DNA of 64,000 bases from Cerioporus squamosus (taxonomy: Eukaryota > Basidiomycota > Agaricomycetes > Polyporales > Polyporaceae). Shown one piece after another: positions 55,418 to 64,000 of this stretch. Numbering within the stretch: position 1 is the stretch's first letter; the number at the start of each line of letters is the position of its first letter. The stretch covers positions 103,660-167,659 of the forward strand of contig JABYQS010000079.1 in NCBI GenBank assembly GCA_022592435.1. The letters are read 5' to 3'. The notes under the pieces were generated by a model. That model searched no databases, was not told the DNA's origin, and saw only the letters and a list, made by a program, of their open reading frames with translations. Made by a program: the position numbers and the translations under genes.

Positions 55418-58400
55418 CTATGTCCCAAAACCAGGGTTCGTGTCGTCGGTAGCACTACGAAGATACGCGCCCCAGTCATCCAACCTATCAACGTGCAGAT
55501 AATCAGGATCTCGACCACACTGTCGGACTCCGGAGAGTACTGAGTATGCCACTTACCCAAACGACGTTGGCGCATTCGACCACATCGACAAGGTATCGTC
55601 CATGAACGCAAAGTCCGGCATCGCGAGATCTCCTTCCTGCAGTGCGGTCTCCGGCTGCTGCGTCCCCGTCGGGTGCTGGCCCAAGCCAAAGTCGAAGCCC
55701 AAGTCGGAGCCGCTTGCGGACGGGAAGAGGGAGCCTGTGTCGCCATATCCCAGGGATTCGGACCCGAACATGGAGTGTCCGCTCATATTGTGGAGATGAG
55801 ATTGTTCGGCAGTCTGGGGGAATGCTGGCTGGGGGATGTTCTCCATAGCTGTGCCAACGACGTCCGAACCTTGCGACAGCGAGTACTGGTATACAGACGC
55901 TGGAGCACTAGCGGATGGAGCAGAAGTCCCGGTCCCTGCGCTCCTAGCCGTAGTTCTTGTCGGCTCCTGGGGCATCGTCGCGCGGGTAGCCCGAGGGGGG
56001 TAATTCACGGCTAGGACGAGCCCCTCAAGAACATCCCTGTTTGCACTGTCAGCTCTACGGCAATGCTAGCCGCATAGGCCACTCACCGTAGTACTCCTGA
56101 GACCAGCGATCTGAAGGATATAGTCAGATGTGAGAAGCTGCATCGCCAACAGAGACAACGCAGCACATACTGCCTCTTTATGGCATCCATCATCACAACG
56201 GTTCGTCGGAGGAGCTCGATGTCGCTGTCGACGTTCGCCAGACGCCCCGCGCGCTTCTGTGCCAGGATGTGCATGAACAGAATCGCGCCCGACATGAACA
56301 GTGGCCCCTAAGAAACAGTGTAGAACATGGAATTAATTGCACGGCTCGACATCGTAACACGCAGGACGACGTACCATGTTCCTGTGATTCGGGCTCCCGG
56401 TGCGTTTGTGCAGCACGTCGAGGATTTGTAGGGTGGATCTGGCTGCGTTGGTGCATATGATGGTTGACGGGAGGGACAGCGAAGACCGGCGGCGAGAGGC
56501 CGACATGAAAGGCCGGTGAACCGCGATCTGGGTCAGATAGTAGTTCGCATAGAGTATGGCCGACTGTCTGAGGAAAAGAGTGTCTGTCTGGTCGGGGTTC
56601 CACCGCACTGAACGTAGTTCTTCAGCACCACGACGACAATTAGTTGGATGAGTAACTTACAGTGCGCGGGAAGCGAATCGAGCCAGTTATTCAAGGAAGA
56701 GTCCAGATCAGTGACAGTGCGCTGCTCCCAGTCTGGGTCCTGGCCGGGATGCGGTTTGGATCTTTTGATGGGATACTATGCCCGCGATAACATGAGCGGC
56801 TTGTACCTGCTGAAGACACAGGGCTTACTATTGTCCTGAGTGCGGAGGCTAGAATCCGGGTGAGCCGTATAAATGCCACTAAAGCTGCTGCTTTGGACGG
56901 CTTTCCCTCGGGCTGGCGAGGTGGCTCGTCGCTAGCAGAAGTTGTCCAGTACTCGTCATCGACCTCCGTGGGAAGGTCGACGTCGATGCTGCAACAAGAG
57001 GGCGTTAACGAGATGCGTACTTTTCGCGCTACATGGGAGTATATGCGCACTCATCATCGTGCAGAAAGATCGGCCTCCCGTACCCATAGCCGGTCAACCA
57101 CTCGAAGACAACCAAGGCCCTTGAGGCAACGTTAGAGATTGCGTGAGTAGAAGGAAAAGGAGTGTACCAGAACGTGCGCCGCCATAACTCATCCTGGATC
57201 GTGAACTTCGTGTTATACATCTTCTTCCGATGGGCGCCCACGTCGACAGCCATCCGGAGGCCGCTTCCAATGAGAGGCCAATTTGCCTGAGGAGCGGCAG
57301 AACCTTGAAGGAAGTTGCTCATGAACTATCGATAGCCATGACGAGTCAACGGAGGTACTGCTGCAGGAAGCGGGAGGACCTACTAGGCAAATCTGCAGGT
57401 CGTGTAGCTGAGCGGGAGCAAGGGAGGTCGTAACCTTGCGCCAGTCCTCGACTGCTTGGTACCACTTCCATCCTGCTGATCTCCAGTCGTCCGTGCCATC
57501 CAGTAAGACGCGCGGATCGCTCGAGGAGCGAGCTGCGCTCGCGCAAATGAGGAGCACTACGGCACCGAATCCCCCCTGGCTGAGATGTAGCCCGCGCTGG
57601 ATATCCCCCTTAAAGGTCGGCTCGTGGAGAATAGGCATTGTGTCGTTGCTTGTGCGGAAGTACAGGTCGACCAGAGTGTCCAGCAGGTCATCGGGCGGGA
57701 AGACATCCGGGCCGAACACGGGCAAGCTTTCTTGGCTCGGAGGTCCTAGCCACTTGACATGGTCGGTCAGCGTGTCGCATCGACGGCAGCCAGGAAGGAC
57801 AACGTACTGGATATCCGTGCGGGATCTTTTCCTGAGGTTCGACTTGGCCGGAACTGCCGAGCTCCTGGTTTGCCAACCCGATCGCGGATCGGATGAGGAC
57901 CAGGCCGCTCGCCTTGCCATGATAGCGGTACGTCTGAGGACTAACGGATAGCTTGCGCAGGCTCTCTATCAACCCCTTGTCCAGGGCCTCCTCATTGTCG
58001 CTCGGGTCAGCCTCATCGGGACTTGGTGGCATCTGAGGGGAGATGGGGAGGGAACTGAGCGGGCTCAGACCGTCCAGGCGAGAGGTGCTTGCGCGAGACC
58101 CTGCCGAGCCAAGGGGTCGTGCTGTCGATCCACGGTCTGAAACTTGATCCTCCAGCTCACCAGAGAGGTCGGCATCGGGGCATAACTAGGCGTGAGATGA
58201 GAGTCATACAGGCAAATCGAGCTGTATGACGGACCTTGTTCATCAATTTCTCCATCCGCTCCAGACGACTCTCCAATGTCTTGGCGTAACTTGTGGACGG
58301 ATCATGTGAATTGTGGCAACGGAGATTCACAGACAGCCTCCTTACCTGCTGGGATAGTTACCCTGCTGACGGGTCAGTACGGAGACGTCGCGACTGTTCC

Positions 58401-58685
58401 ATGACGCTTACCCGGTGGGGTTCCTTGTAGGTGCACTCGATGCGACGAGCTTCGCAATTGGAGCAGCGATTGTCTGGCATCTCGGGGCCATCGCCTAGAA
58501 GCACATCCAGCAGTGAACCTCTCTTTCCATGCTGGCACACGTACATTTGCCTGCAGTAGTCATCAGCAACGAACGCTCCTAATCTCGAGTACTTACTTAC
58601 TCTTCTTACGCCTACAGTAATCGCAAGCACGCTGAAGCTTGCGCTTCTTGGCGGATGGAGCGTTGTCTTCGTCCGCAGATGACAT
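55418..58685 (-). CDS. Zn2Cys6 transcription factor, paralogue 3
   Basis: Starts at 58685 with KKRKLQRACDYCRRKK; a 6-nt microexon at 58550-58545 (GCAAAT) and the following exon complete the cluster with CDGPEMPDNRCSNCEARRIE and then C. The next exons give GNYPSSYAKTLESRLERMEK, a dimerisation coiled coil. The TF domain contains FPPDDLLDTLVDLYFRTSND, MPILHEPTFKGDIQRGLHLS, LRMAVDVGAHRKKMYN and MRWNPDQTDTLFL near its end, followed by HRPFMSASR. The tail resembles paralogue 2: PDFAFMDDTLSMWSNAPTS and LDDWGAYLRSATDD. The substitution of Ile by Ser at the microexon (SKC in place of IKC) is the only visible change near a zinc ligand. The frame is open throughout the parts checked. Confidence 0.87.
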
Positions 58686-58689
58686 GGTC

Positions 58690-59405
58690 GGTGAACGCGT
58701 TGCCTTCATTCGCAGTACCACCCGCTGATATTAGTACGTCCTGCTCTGGCAGTCCTGAGTAACGAAGGCAGTGCGCGGAGCCTGGGCGCCGGCACGGTTA
58801 TGTAGGTCGACGTCACCAAGAAGGCGATGGCCAACGAAGCGCAGCCTCACGCAGCAACTGCAACCGCAGTCGAGGAGGTAGAGGTACGCGCGGAGAGATC
58901 TATCCGGTGCGGGAACTACTGGGCAGTGTGAGGACTCGGATCCTAGAGAAGAAGCGCGGTTAGGAGACGAGACTCGCCGGTCGCAGGAAAACCTTAAACT
59001 TGAAGATACTTACAGTGCACAGAAGTTGCGGCTCCAGTTGAAGATGGACTGGTCAGTGGCTCGTCGCCGCTGGAGATGGAAGAGTTACTAGAAGTTGAAA
59101 CACCGTCGTACTCAGGAGTCTGGTTGAATCCTAAAAGAGGTTGTTACGAGAGCATATTACAGTCGCTTACGATTAGGTTAAAGTCACACGCATCTCCCCG
59201 TTTATGAGACGTACTGCAAGCCACTTACTTGTTAAACTACGGTGTTACCACCGCTCGAAGACCTGTCTATCTGGCGCCCAGTGTAAGTAGATAGCGGCGG
59301 CGCACTTCTTCGTTCCACGACGTCGCGGCGTGTTGTCTCTAGTGGGACCAGGTACGGCAGATGTGTAAGGTGATGCCTGTCATATACATTTGACGCCACT
59401 CTTAC
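58690..59405. other. Intergenic, no gene seen
   Basis: Upstream region of regulator 3 and flank of tRNA-Asp. No feature supported. Confidence 0.45.
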
Positions 59406-59409
59406 ACCA

Positions 59410-59499
59410 TCTCTGTTAGTATATCGGTTAGTACACGCGCCTGTCATCCAGTAGCTCTGTTGACCGCGCGAAAGCGGGGTTCGACTCCCCGACAGAGAG
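59410..59499 (+). tRNA. tRNA-Asp (anticodon GTC) with intron
   Basis: Acceptor stem TCTCTGT/ACAGAGA, D arm with GGTTAGTAC, anticodon stem CGCGC/GCGCG and T arm CGGGGTTCGACTCCCCG form a complete cloverleaf. The loop CTGTCA places GTC at 59443-59445. An 18-nt intron (59447-59464) follows one base after the anticodon, the canonical position. The gene is followed at once by a T run (59500-59504), a normal RNA polymerase III terminator. Confidence 0.93.
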
Positions 59500-59504
59500 T
59501 TTTT
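59500..59504 (+). terminator. RNA polymerase III terminator of tRNA-Asp
   Basis: TTTTT directly after the discriminator base, followed by G. Confidence 0.8.
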
Positions 59505-59643
59505 GTGTCGTTCGTCTCTGGACGTTAACCTGACGTGCAGCAGCGCGAGCTTGACCAGCACTGTGCGACCGTTCTCAGTCACCTACCAACCTGCTCATCT
59601 CTGGCTTTTGCCGTCTGCTTTGCGCTGTCCATCGTAGACTTTC

Positions 59644-61854
59644 ATGGTTGTGAGGTTTGCTCTCTCAACGCGCGGCGTCCAACGGTCCCTGCGGTCTTCT
59701 CCCAGTCGGGTTCTTGTCTCCCGTCGCGCCGTGTCGACCACTTCTCAGCCGACAAGTCGATCGTCTGTGAAGACTGCAGCGTACGCCTCGCTCTTCGTTG
59801 TCTCGACAGGTCTCTTTGCTATCTACTACCTCGACTGCCGCGCTGCTATCCACAAATATGTCGTGACTCCAGTCATCCGGCATACGCTAGACCCGGAGGC
59901 GGGACACAAGCTTGCGGTGCGTGTCTTGAGTGCAGGGCTCGCCCCCCGGGACCCGGAATCGGATGATGAGGTACTCAAGACGGAGGTACGTACGTGTTTG
60001 GTACTCGAAAGCGGCGTGCGATTCAAGGATGCGTAGTTGTGGGGAGAGACGTTGTCGAGTCCCGTTGGACTGGCGGCTGGTTTCGACAAGCATGGGGAGG
60101 CAATAGACGGTGAGTCGCCGTTTACTGCCAGCGACGCGACGACCTCTGATATCTGTCAGGTCTATTCAACCTTGGCTTCAGCTGGGTGGAGATTGGTAGT
60201 GTAACGCCAAAACCGCAGGTACGTCCGCACCCCCCAGAAAGTCAGTTTGACGAGGAAGTTGTCCGCGAACAAGTCCACCTGGCCCCTCCTCCGCCCCGCT
60301 GAGCGATGGCGTCCGTCGTGTTGTCGGCGGCTAGGCCGTCGCCATCGTCCGCCTCATTCGCGCACTCCCGCCCGACCCTTCTTCTCTGCCATGCTCGCTG
60401 CTATGTAGCAACTTCGATTCCCCTAAATGCTCTGAGGCTCGAAGGAAGCGTAGGGCCCGGTCGCCGCCATATCCTGGCTTGGAGCGGTGCAGCAGCATGA
60501 AGGCTTGGCCGGCGACGGGGCGGGCAGGCAGAAGCGACGTGTCGGAGGCGGCAGCATAGGAAGGTCACGCTGCCAGCATAGCTAGCAGCTGGGCTGTTGG
60601 CAGAGAACATTCCCGTCCCTCGGCCATCCTCTCCTCGTCTCTGAGCGCCTCTGACGCGGTGTGACCTCCAGCCCGGCAACCCCAAGCCACGCGTTTTCCA
60701 TCTACCAGATGACGATGCGCTCATAAACCGCTATGGCTTTCCCTCGGAAGGACACGCTGCAGTCCTAGCGCGTCTGCGCGCCCGCCTTCCTACCCTGTTC
60801 CCATACTACACCCCTGAATCTGACTCCCCTCTGCACGGCGAAGAACACGCGTCGTTACGCCCTAACGTGCTCCTTGCTGTGAACCTGGGCAAGAACAAGT
60901 CGTCACCGCCAGACTCAATAGCGGACTTCGTTGCGGGCGTGCGGACGTTCGGACCCTACGCGGACGCGCTAGTGGTGAACGTGTCCAGCCCGAATACTCC
61001 GGGTTAAGGTGCGCTGACGGCGATCCTACCGTTCCCTCTGTCATACTGACCTGCGTCAACGCCAGAGGTATGCAGAGCCGGACACTGTTGCAAGAGCTCC
61101 TTGCGGGAGTCACCTCCGCGCGCGACCAAGTGTCAGCCTCCTCGACGCATGCACACCGACCAAAGCTGCTGCTCAAGATCGCGCCTGACCTCACCGACGC
61201 CGAAGTCGCAGACGTCGCGGCGGCTGTACGCGCGACGAATGGCATCGACGGCGTCATCGTGAGCAACACGACCATCCAGCGGCCTCCAAGCTTGTCCGAT
61301 CGTAAGTCAAGTATTCACTCTCATAGAGCTGCCACTGACTCTGCGCAGCGAACAAGGTCGAGCAGGGCGGCCTGTCCGGTCCTCCCCTCAAGCCGTACGC
61401 GCTCGCCACCCTCCGCACCCTGCGCGCTCTCCTCCCCGCGTCCATCCCCATCATCGGCTGCGGCGGGATCGCCTCCGGGGCAGACGCGCTCGAGTATGCG
61501 CGCGCAGGCGCAGCCGCCGTGCAGCTGTACACCGCGTTCGGGTACCACGGCCCCGGGACGGCGAGGGAGATCAAGGACGAGCTCGCCGCGCTCCTGAGGA
61601 AGGAGGGCAGGACGTGGCAGGAGGTCGTGCGCGAGGCGGTCGAGAAGACGAGCTTGCGCGAGGGCCGGACGGCTGAGGCTGAGGGATCAGAGTCGCTGTC
61701 GGAGGCGAGCGTGAAGCTGCTTGTGCAGGAGGCGGAGGAGCTGAAGCGGCTGCTCGACGGGCTGGGCGAGAGGATGGAGAAGCAGGTGGAGGGTGCGACG
61801 CTGGCTGCTGGTGGGCATGTCGTGGCGGTTACTGCGCCGCCAACAGCGTTGTAG
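59644..61854 (+). CDS. Dihydroorotate dehydrogenase, class 2 (mitochondrial), with a frame break
   Basis: Six exons: 59644-59985, 60037-60109, 60160-60218, 60672-61008, 61066-61301 and 61349-61854. The enzyme oxidises dihydroorotate to orotate in pyrimidine synthesis, passing electrons to ubiquinone at the mitochondrial inner membrane. The first 45 residues are Arg/Ser-rich (targeting), followed by a membrane segment ([19 protein letters not shown]). FMN and substrate motifs follow: [96 protein letters not shown] and VQLYTAF. After NTPG the frame hits TAA at 61005-61007, one base short of the conserved Leu-Arg. The third intron is 453 nt. A sequencing error or a weak GTTAAG donor with an AGAG acceptor could restore the frame. 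Confidence 0.85.
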
Positions 61855-61857
61855 CGT

Positions 61858-62090
61858 GCGTGCTTCGTGTATGTATGTTCTATCGGAAGCACGCTCGGGC
61901 AGGTCGCATCCTGTCCGTACGACGTGACACGCAGGGAACAAGTTGATGGGCGTCGGACCATCCCAAGCACGAGCTTTTGACAATCGACCATGTATACAAG
62001 TACATGCAGAGGGGGTGCATACTCCTGCGCACCGACACAACGCGAGAGGTACAGGCTTACATATTCGATTCCTCATCATAGAATGATACA
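61858..62090. other. Short convergent intergenic region
   Basis: Downstream flanks of DHODH and the AT-hook gene. No feature seen. Confidence 0.5.
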
Positions 62091-62091
62091 G

Positions 62092-63063
62092 TTATACTTT
62101 CCTCCGCTGCATAATCGATGTGAGTCTACATGACGGGATAAGCGGAGTAAGGTGCTGTTCTGACACACCTTGCTCGAAGGCCTCTCCAGGTCCTCTAAGT
62201 CGGGCCTGGGGTCTTTCGGAGGTCTTCCCCTCTTCTTCGAAGGCGGCTCCGCTATGTCCGCACCACCAGATGCTGTAGCCGAGCCCTCCGGCTCGGGCAT
62301 GAGAGCTTTCTCGTTCTTCGACCCGGGAGGCCTTCCTCGTTTTCTTTTCCCGCCCTTCTGTATCGGGGTTCGTGAGCAGGTCAGATATCCGGCGACCCCA
62401 GAATCGCCGTGCGCTTACCATGAAGGGACAATGCGAGTCGTATGTGATCGCGTCGATACGTTGCTCGGGGGACCCATGCGCAGGCGTTGGAGTGGGCGTG
62501 CGGGACCGGGAACGCTGCGCCGAGTGCCCGCGCTGCCTGCGGTGGGTCAGCGGCTTGATGCGGCGGCCTTGGTTGCGGAGATGCCCCGGAGGGGTGCTGG
62601 TAGGCGTCGGCGGTATCGCGGACCCAGCGCGGTCGGTCATCGCATCCTCGTGCTCGTGCATTGTCGGCAAGGCTGCGTACGGACCATCCATCTGCAGCAT
62701 ACCAACTGGGAGCCGGATCAGGTGTCAGGCCACAGGGAGTTGCACAGTGAGCGGTACGAGTGACTGTACTAACTAAGAACTTGTACCATCGTCGATGACT
62801 GATATTGTGGGCCGCATCCTAGTGAGGGTTTCGTACACATCGTCCGACACGTGGTCCTGATCCTGCGATGTCGCGTCAACGATAGTTGTGGCATAATGCA
62901 CGTACCGGTTGAGCCGAACTACACCGCGTGCGCAATAGCTCCCTTTCATATGTACCTTTTCCAGCTGGTTCCAACCGCAGTCGGCGCATACAGACGCTGG
63001 CGGAGGTATGTCCAGCAGTTCTCGAAGTGCGATTTGGCGTAACTTCTTCGGGTCGACAAGCCA
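62092..63063 (-). CDS. AT-hook protein, N-terminal exon uncertain
   Basis: Exons 63063-62956, 62862-62787, 62705-62419, 62357-62169 and 62106-62092 join in phase to give at least 224 residues. The first listed exon has no ATG (LRQIALRELLDIPPASVCAD plus CGW), so an upstream exon is missing. Exon 4 carries two AT-hook cores, KRKRGRPPGSKNEK and KKRGRPPKDPRP, which bind the minor groove of AT-rich DNA. The final 15-nt exon adds RRKV after SSK, making a basic KRRKV C-terminus like a nuclear localisation signal. The middle is Pro/Thr/Arg-rich (SRSRTPTPTPAHGS). A single CADCGW pair might belong to a small zinc site. It is most likely a chromatin-associated protein; the exact role is unknown. Confidence 0.6.
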
Positions 63064-63224
63064 CTTTCAATATACTGGTCCTGGCCATGAGTGTGTCCGG
63101 CAGCACGAGGAGATCGTCATCATCAGCAGCAGCAGCGGATTTCCGCCTGGGCAGACGCACTCTAGTTCGCGTGCGTAGGTGCAGGTTAGGTTGTATACCG
63201 CACGGTCGTCGAGAACACGCACTG

Positions 63225-63425
63225 GCAGGGCCAGAAGGACGTCGGGATTGCTGTCGGACTCGGGCGTGATGCTACTTGTGAGGCGGAGGAGCTGACGCGG
63301 CTGCTGGACGGGCTCGGGCCTCGGGGATGATGGAAAAGCAGGTCATGGAGGGTATAGAAGTCCTCACGCTGGCCGAGGGTGGGCCTGGGTGGGCATGTCG
63401 TGGCGGTATGTACTTTGCCGCCGGC
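63225..63425 (+). pseudogene. Duplicated 3' fragment of the DHODH gene
   Basis: Matches the end of DHODH (about 61670-61857) with point changes and small indels. Shared stretches include AGGCGGAGGAGCTGA, CGGCTGCT, GACGGGCT, GAAAAGCAGGT/GAGAAGCAGGT and GGGCATGTCGTGGCGGT. It has no start or intact frame. It lies about 1.5 kb beyond the parent gene and next to the LINE insertion. Confidence 0.8.
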
Positions 63426-63480
63426 GGCATCGTCGCGCGCGCGCTTCGTGAGGCGGCTCCGTGTATGGGCTTGCGGATAC

Positions 63481-63498
63481 TTTTTTTTTTTTTTTTTT
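63481..63498 (-). repeat. Poly(A) tail of the LINE (18 nt)
   Basis: Eighteen consecutive T on the plus strand, equivalent to A18 at the 3' end of the minus-strand element, the longest homopolymer noticed in the window. Confidence 0.8.
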
Positions 63499-63699
63499 GG
63501 TGGAGCGCATTGTGTCTTGAGCCGCATTGGTCCCCAGAGGGGCTTATCGTGCAGCTCGCGGTCGATCAGTATCAACCAGACGCGCTAGGCCACACGTTCA
63601 GGGATTAGGAACCCCGTACGTGTTTCAATAAATAGAGCCGTTTACATCACCGCGAGGAAATGCTGTTATGCACAAAGTGTGGGACTCGAAACACAGATA

Positions 63700-63738
63700 A
63701 TGAGGAGGACTGCTGCAGAGGCCAGCAGTCCTCCTCAT
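63700..63738. repeat. Perfect 16-bp hairpin overlapping the LINE stop codon
   Basis: Arms 63700-63715 (ATGAGGAGGACTGCTG) and 63723-63738 are exact reverse complements, with a 7-nt loop (63716-63722). Arm two ends at the last base of the TGA stop codon of the minus-strand frame. Confidence 0.9.
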
Positions 63739-64000
63739 CACCCGTGTTTTATACCCACTAAAACCCCGCAATCACTTACCCATTTCGGTGGCAGGTCTCT
63801 GCCGTTTTCTAGGACAGGAAGCCAAATTCGTTCGACCTCTGCAGGTCGCAAGGCTTTCTTGCCTCTCGCTCTCACCGCTGTGCACCGGTCAAGATTCAGT
63901 CGAGTCTCTATCGACGCGTAGAAACGATTCGTGATTTCATCGTTGGTGAATTCCTCTCCCTCGTTTTGGATGACGCGCTCACAACGGAGTTTCCAGATTA
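63738..64000 (-). CDS. Retrotransposon polyprotein C-terminus (partial)
   Basis: About 86 residues remain in the window. IWKLRCERVIQNEGEEFTND, then NRFYASIETRLNLDRC and WLPVLENGRDLPPKW, and the final GVLVGIKHG, follow the C-terminal pattern of basidiomycete non-LTR retrotransposon proteins (the region after reverse transcriptase/RNase H, with WKLRCER and the terminal VLVGI). The frame is open to the window edge. A GTAAGT after PPKW looks like a donor but reading through keeps the family motif, so no intron is used. Confidence 0.65.
   Translation of the reverse strand, partial: IWKLRCERVIQNEGEEFTNDEITNRFYASIETRLNLDRCTAVRARGKKALRPAEVERIWLPVLENGRDLPPKWVSDCGVLVGIKHG

Larger units (their letters stand above)
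63481..64000 (-). mobile_element. LINE-type (non-LTR) retrotransposon, 3' end
   Basis: On the minus strand an open frame enters from the window edge, stops at 63740-63738, continues as a 3' untranslated region, and ends in an uninterrupted run of 18 A (63498-63481). A poly(A) tail after an RT/RNase-H-type C-terminus is the mark of target-primed insertion. The element continues beyond the window. An undecayed tail suggests a recent insertion. Confidence 0.75.

Noticed and set aside
63900..64000. Intron at GTAAGT after PPKW in the retrotransposon frame
   Set aside because: Read-through gives the family-typical GVLVGI ending; the intron would remove it.
1..64000. CRISPR arrays, bacterial operons, origins or riboswitches
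   Set aside because: No regularly spaced repeats with spacers and no bacterial gene organisation; the window is eukaryotic.

Overview
This window is nuclear DNA of a filamentous basidiomycete, most likely an Agaricomycete of polypore type. The evidence is GC-rich genes cut by many 50-60 nt GT-AG introns, a cerato-platanin, phi-like and Ure2p-like glutathione transferases, a HET-domain gene, Zn2Cys6 regulators and a Plavaka (CACTA-superfamily) transposon. Exon boundaries were placed by hand from splice signals, reading phase and paralogue comparison; no search was run.

Layout. 0-9 kb is gene-poor and decayed: one plausible hypothetical gene (497-1412), the front of a cytochrome-b5 desaturase with an in-frame stop, a relic of a Zn2Cys6 regulator, a diverged tandem duplication, and an AT-rich island at 9.3-9.9 kb. 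10-18.6 kb holds an ASC-1/TRIP4-type zinc-finger protein, a seven-exon coiled-coil protein and a cerato-platanin. 19-25.5 kb holds a dead carboxylesterase, an intron-containing tRNA-Pro and three paralogous three-exon genes of unknown function. 27.6 kb encodes a small secreted Cys-containing protein.

29-43 kb is a tandem glutathione-transferase array. Copy 1 carries a one-base frame break; copies 2 and 3 are intact. A roughly 8.2-kb Plavaka-type transposon lies between copies 2 and 3. It carries two divergent genes, an intact 1,377-residue transposase and a DUF6698-like protein, and is flanked by inverted, roughly 10-bp-periodic CTGTAG repeats.

44-58.7 kb contains three paralogous Zn2Cys6 regulators (one plus, two minus), a single-exon HET protein and a Ure2p-like glutathione transferase. 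All three regulators share a 6-nt microexon inside the zinc cluster. 59.4-64 kb has an intron-containing tRNA-Asp, a class 2 dihydroorotate dehydrogenase with a one-base frame break at a conserved motif, a duplicated 3' scrap of that gene, an AT-hook protein, and the 3' end of a LINE-type retrotransposon with an 18-nt poly(A) tail and a perfect 16-bp hairpin at its stop codon.

Functionally, housekeeping genes (DHODH, ASC-1 type, tRNAs) sit among an accessory set for detoxification (GSTs), regulation (Zn2Cys6), allorecognition-type defence (HET) and secreted proteins, reshaped by tandem duplication and at least two mobile elements.
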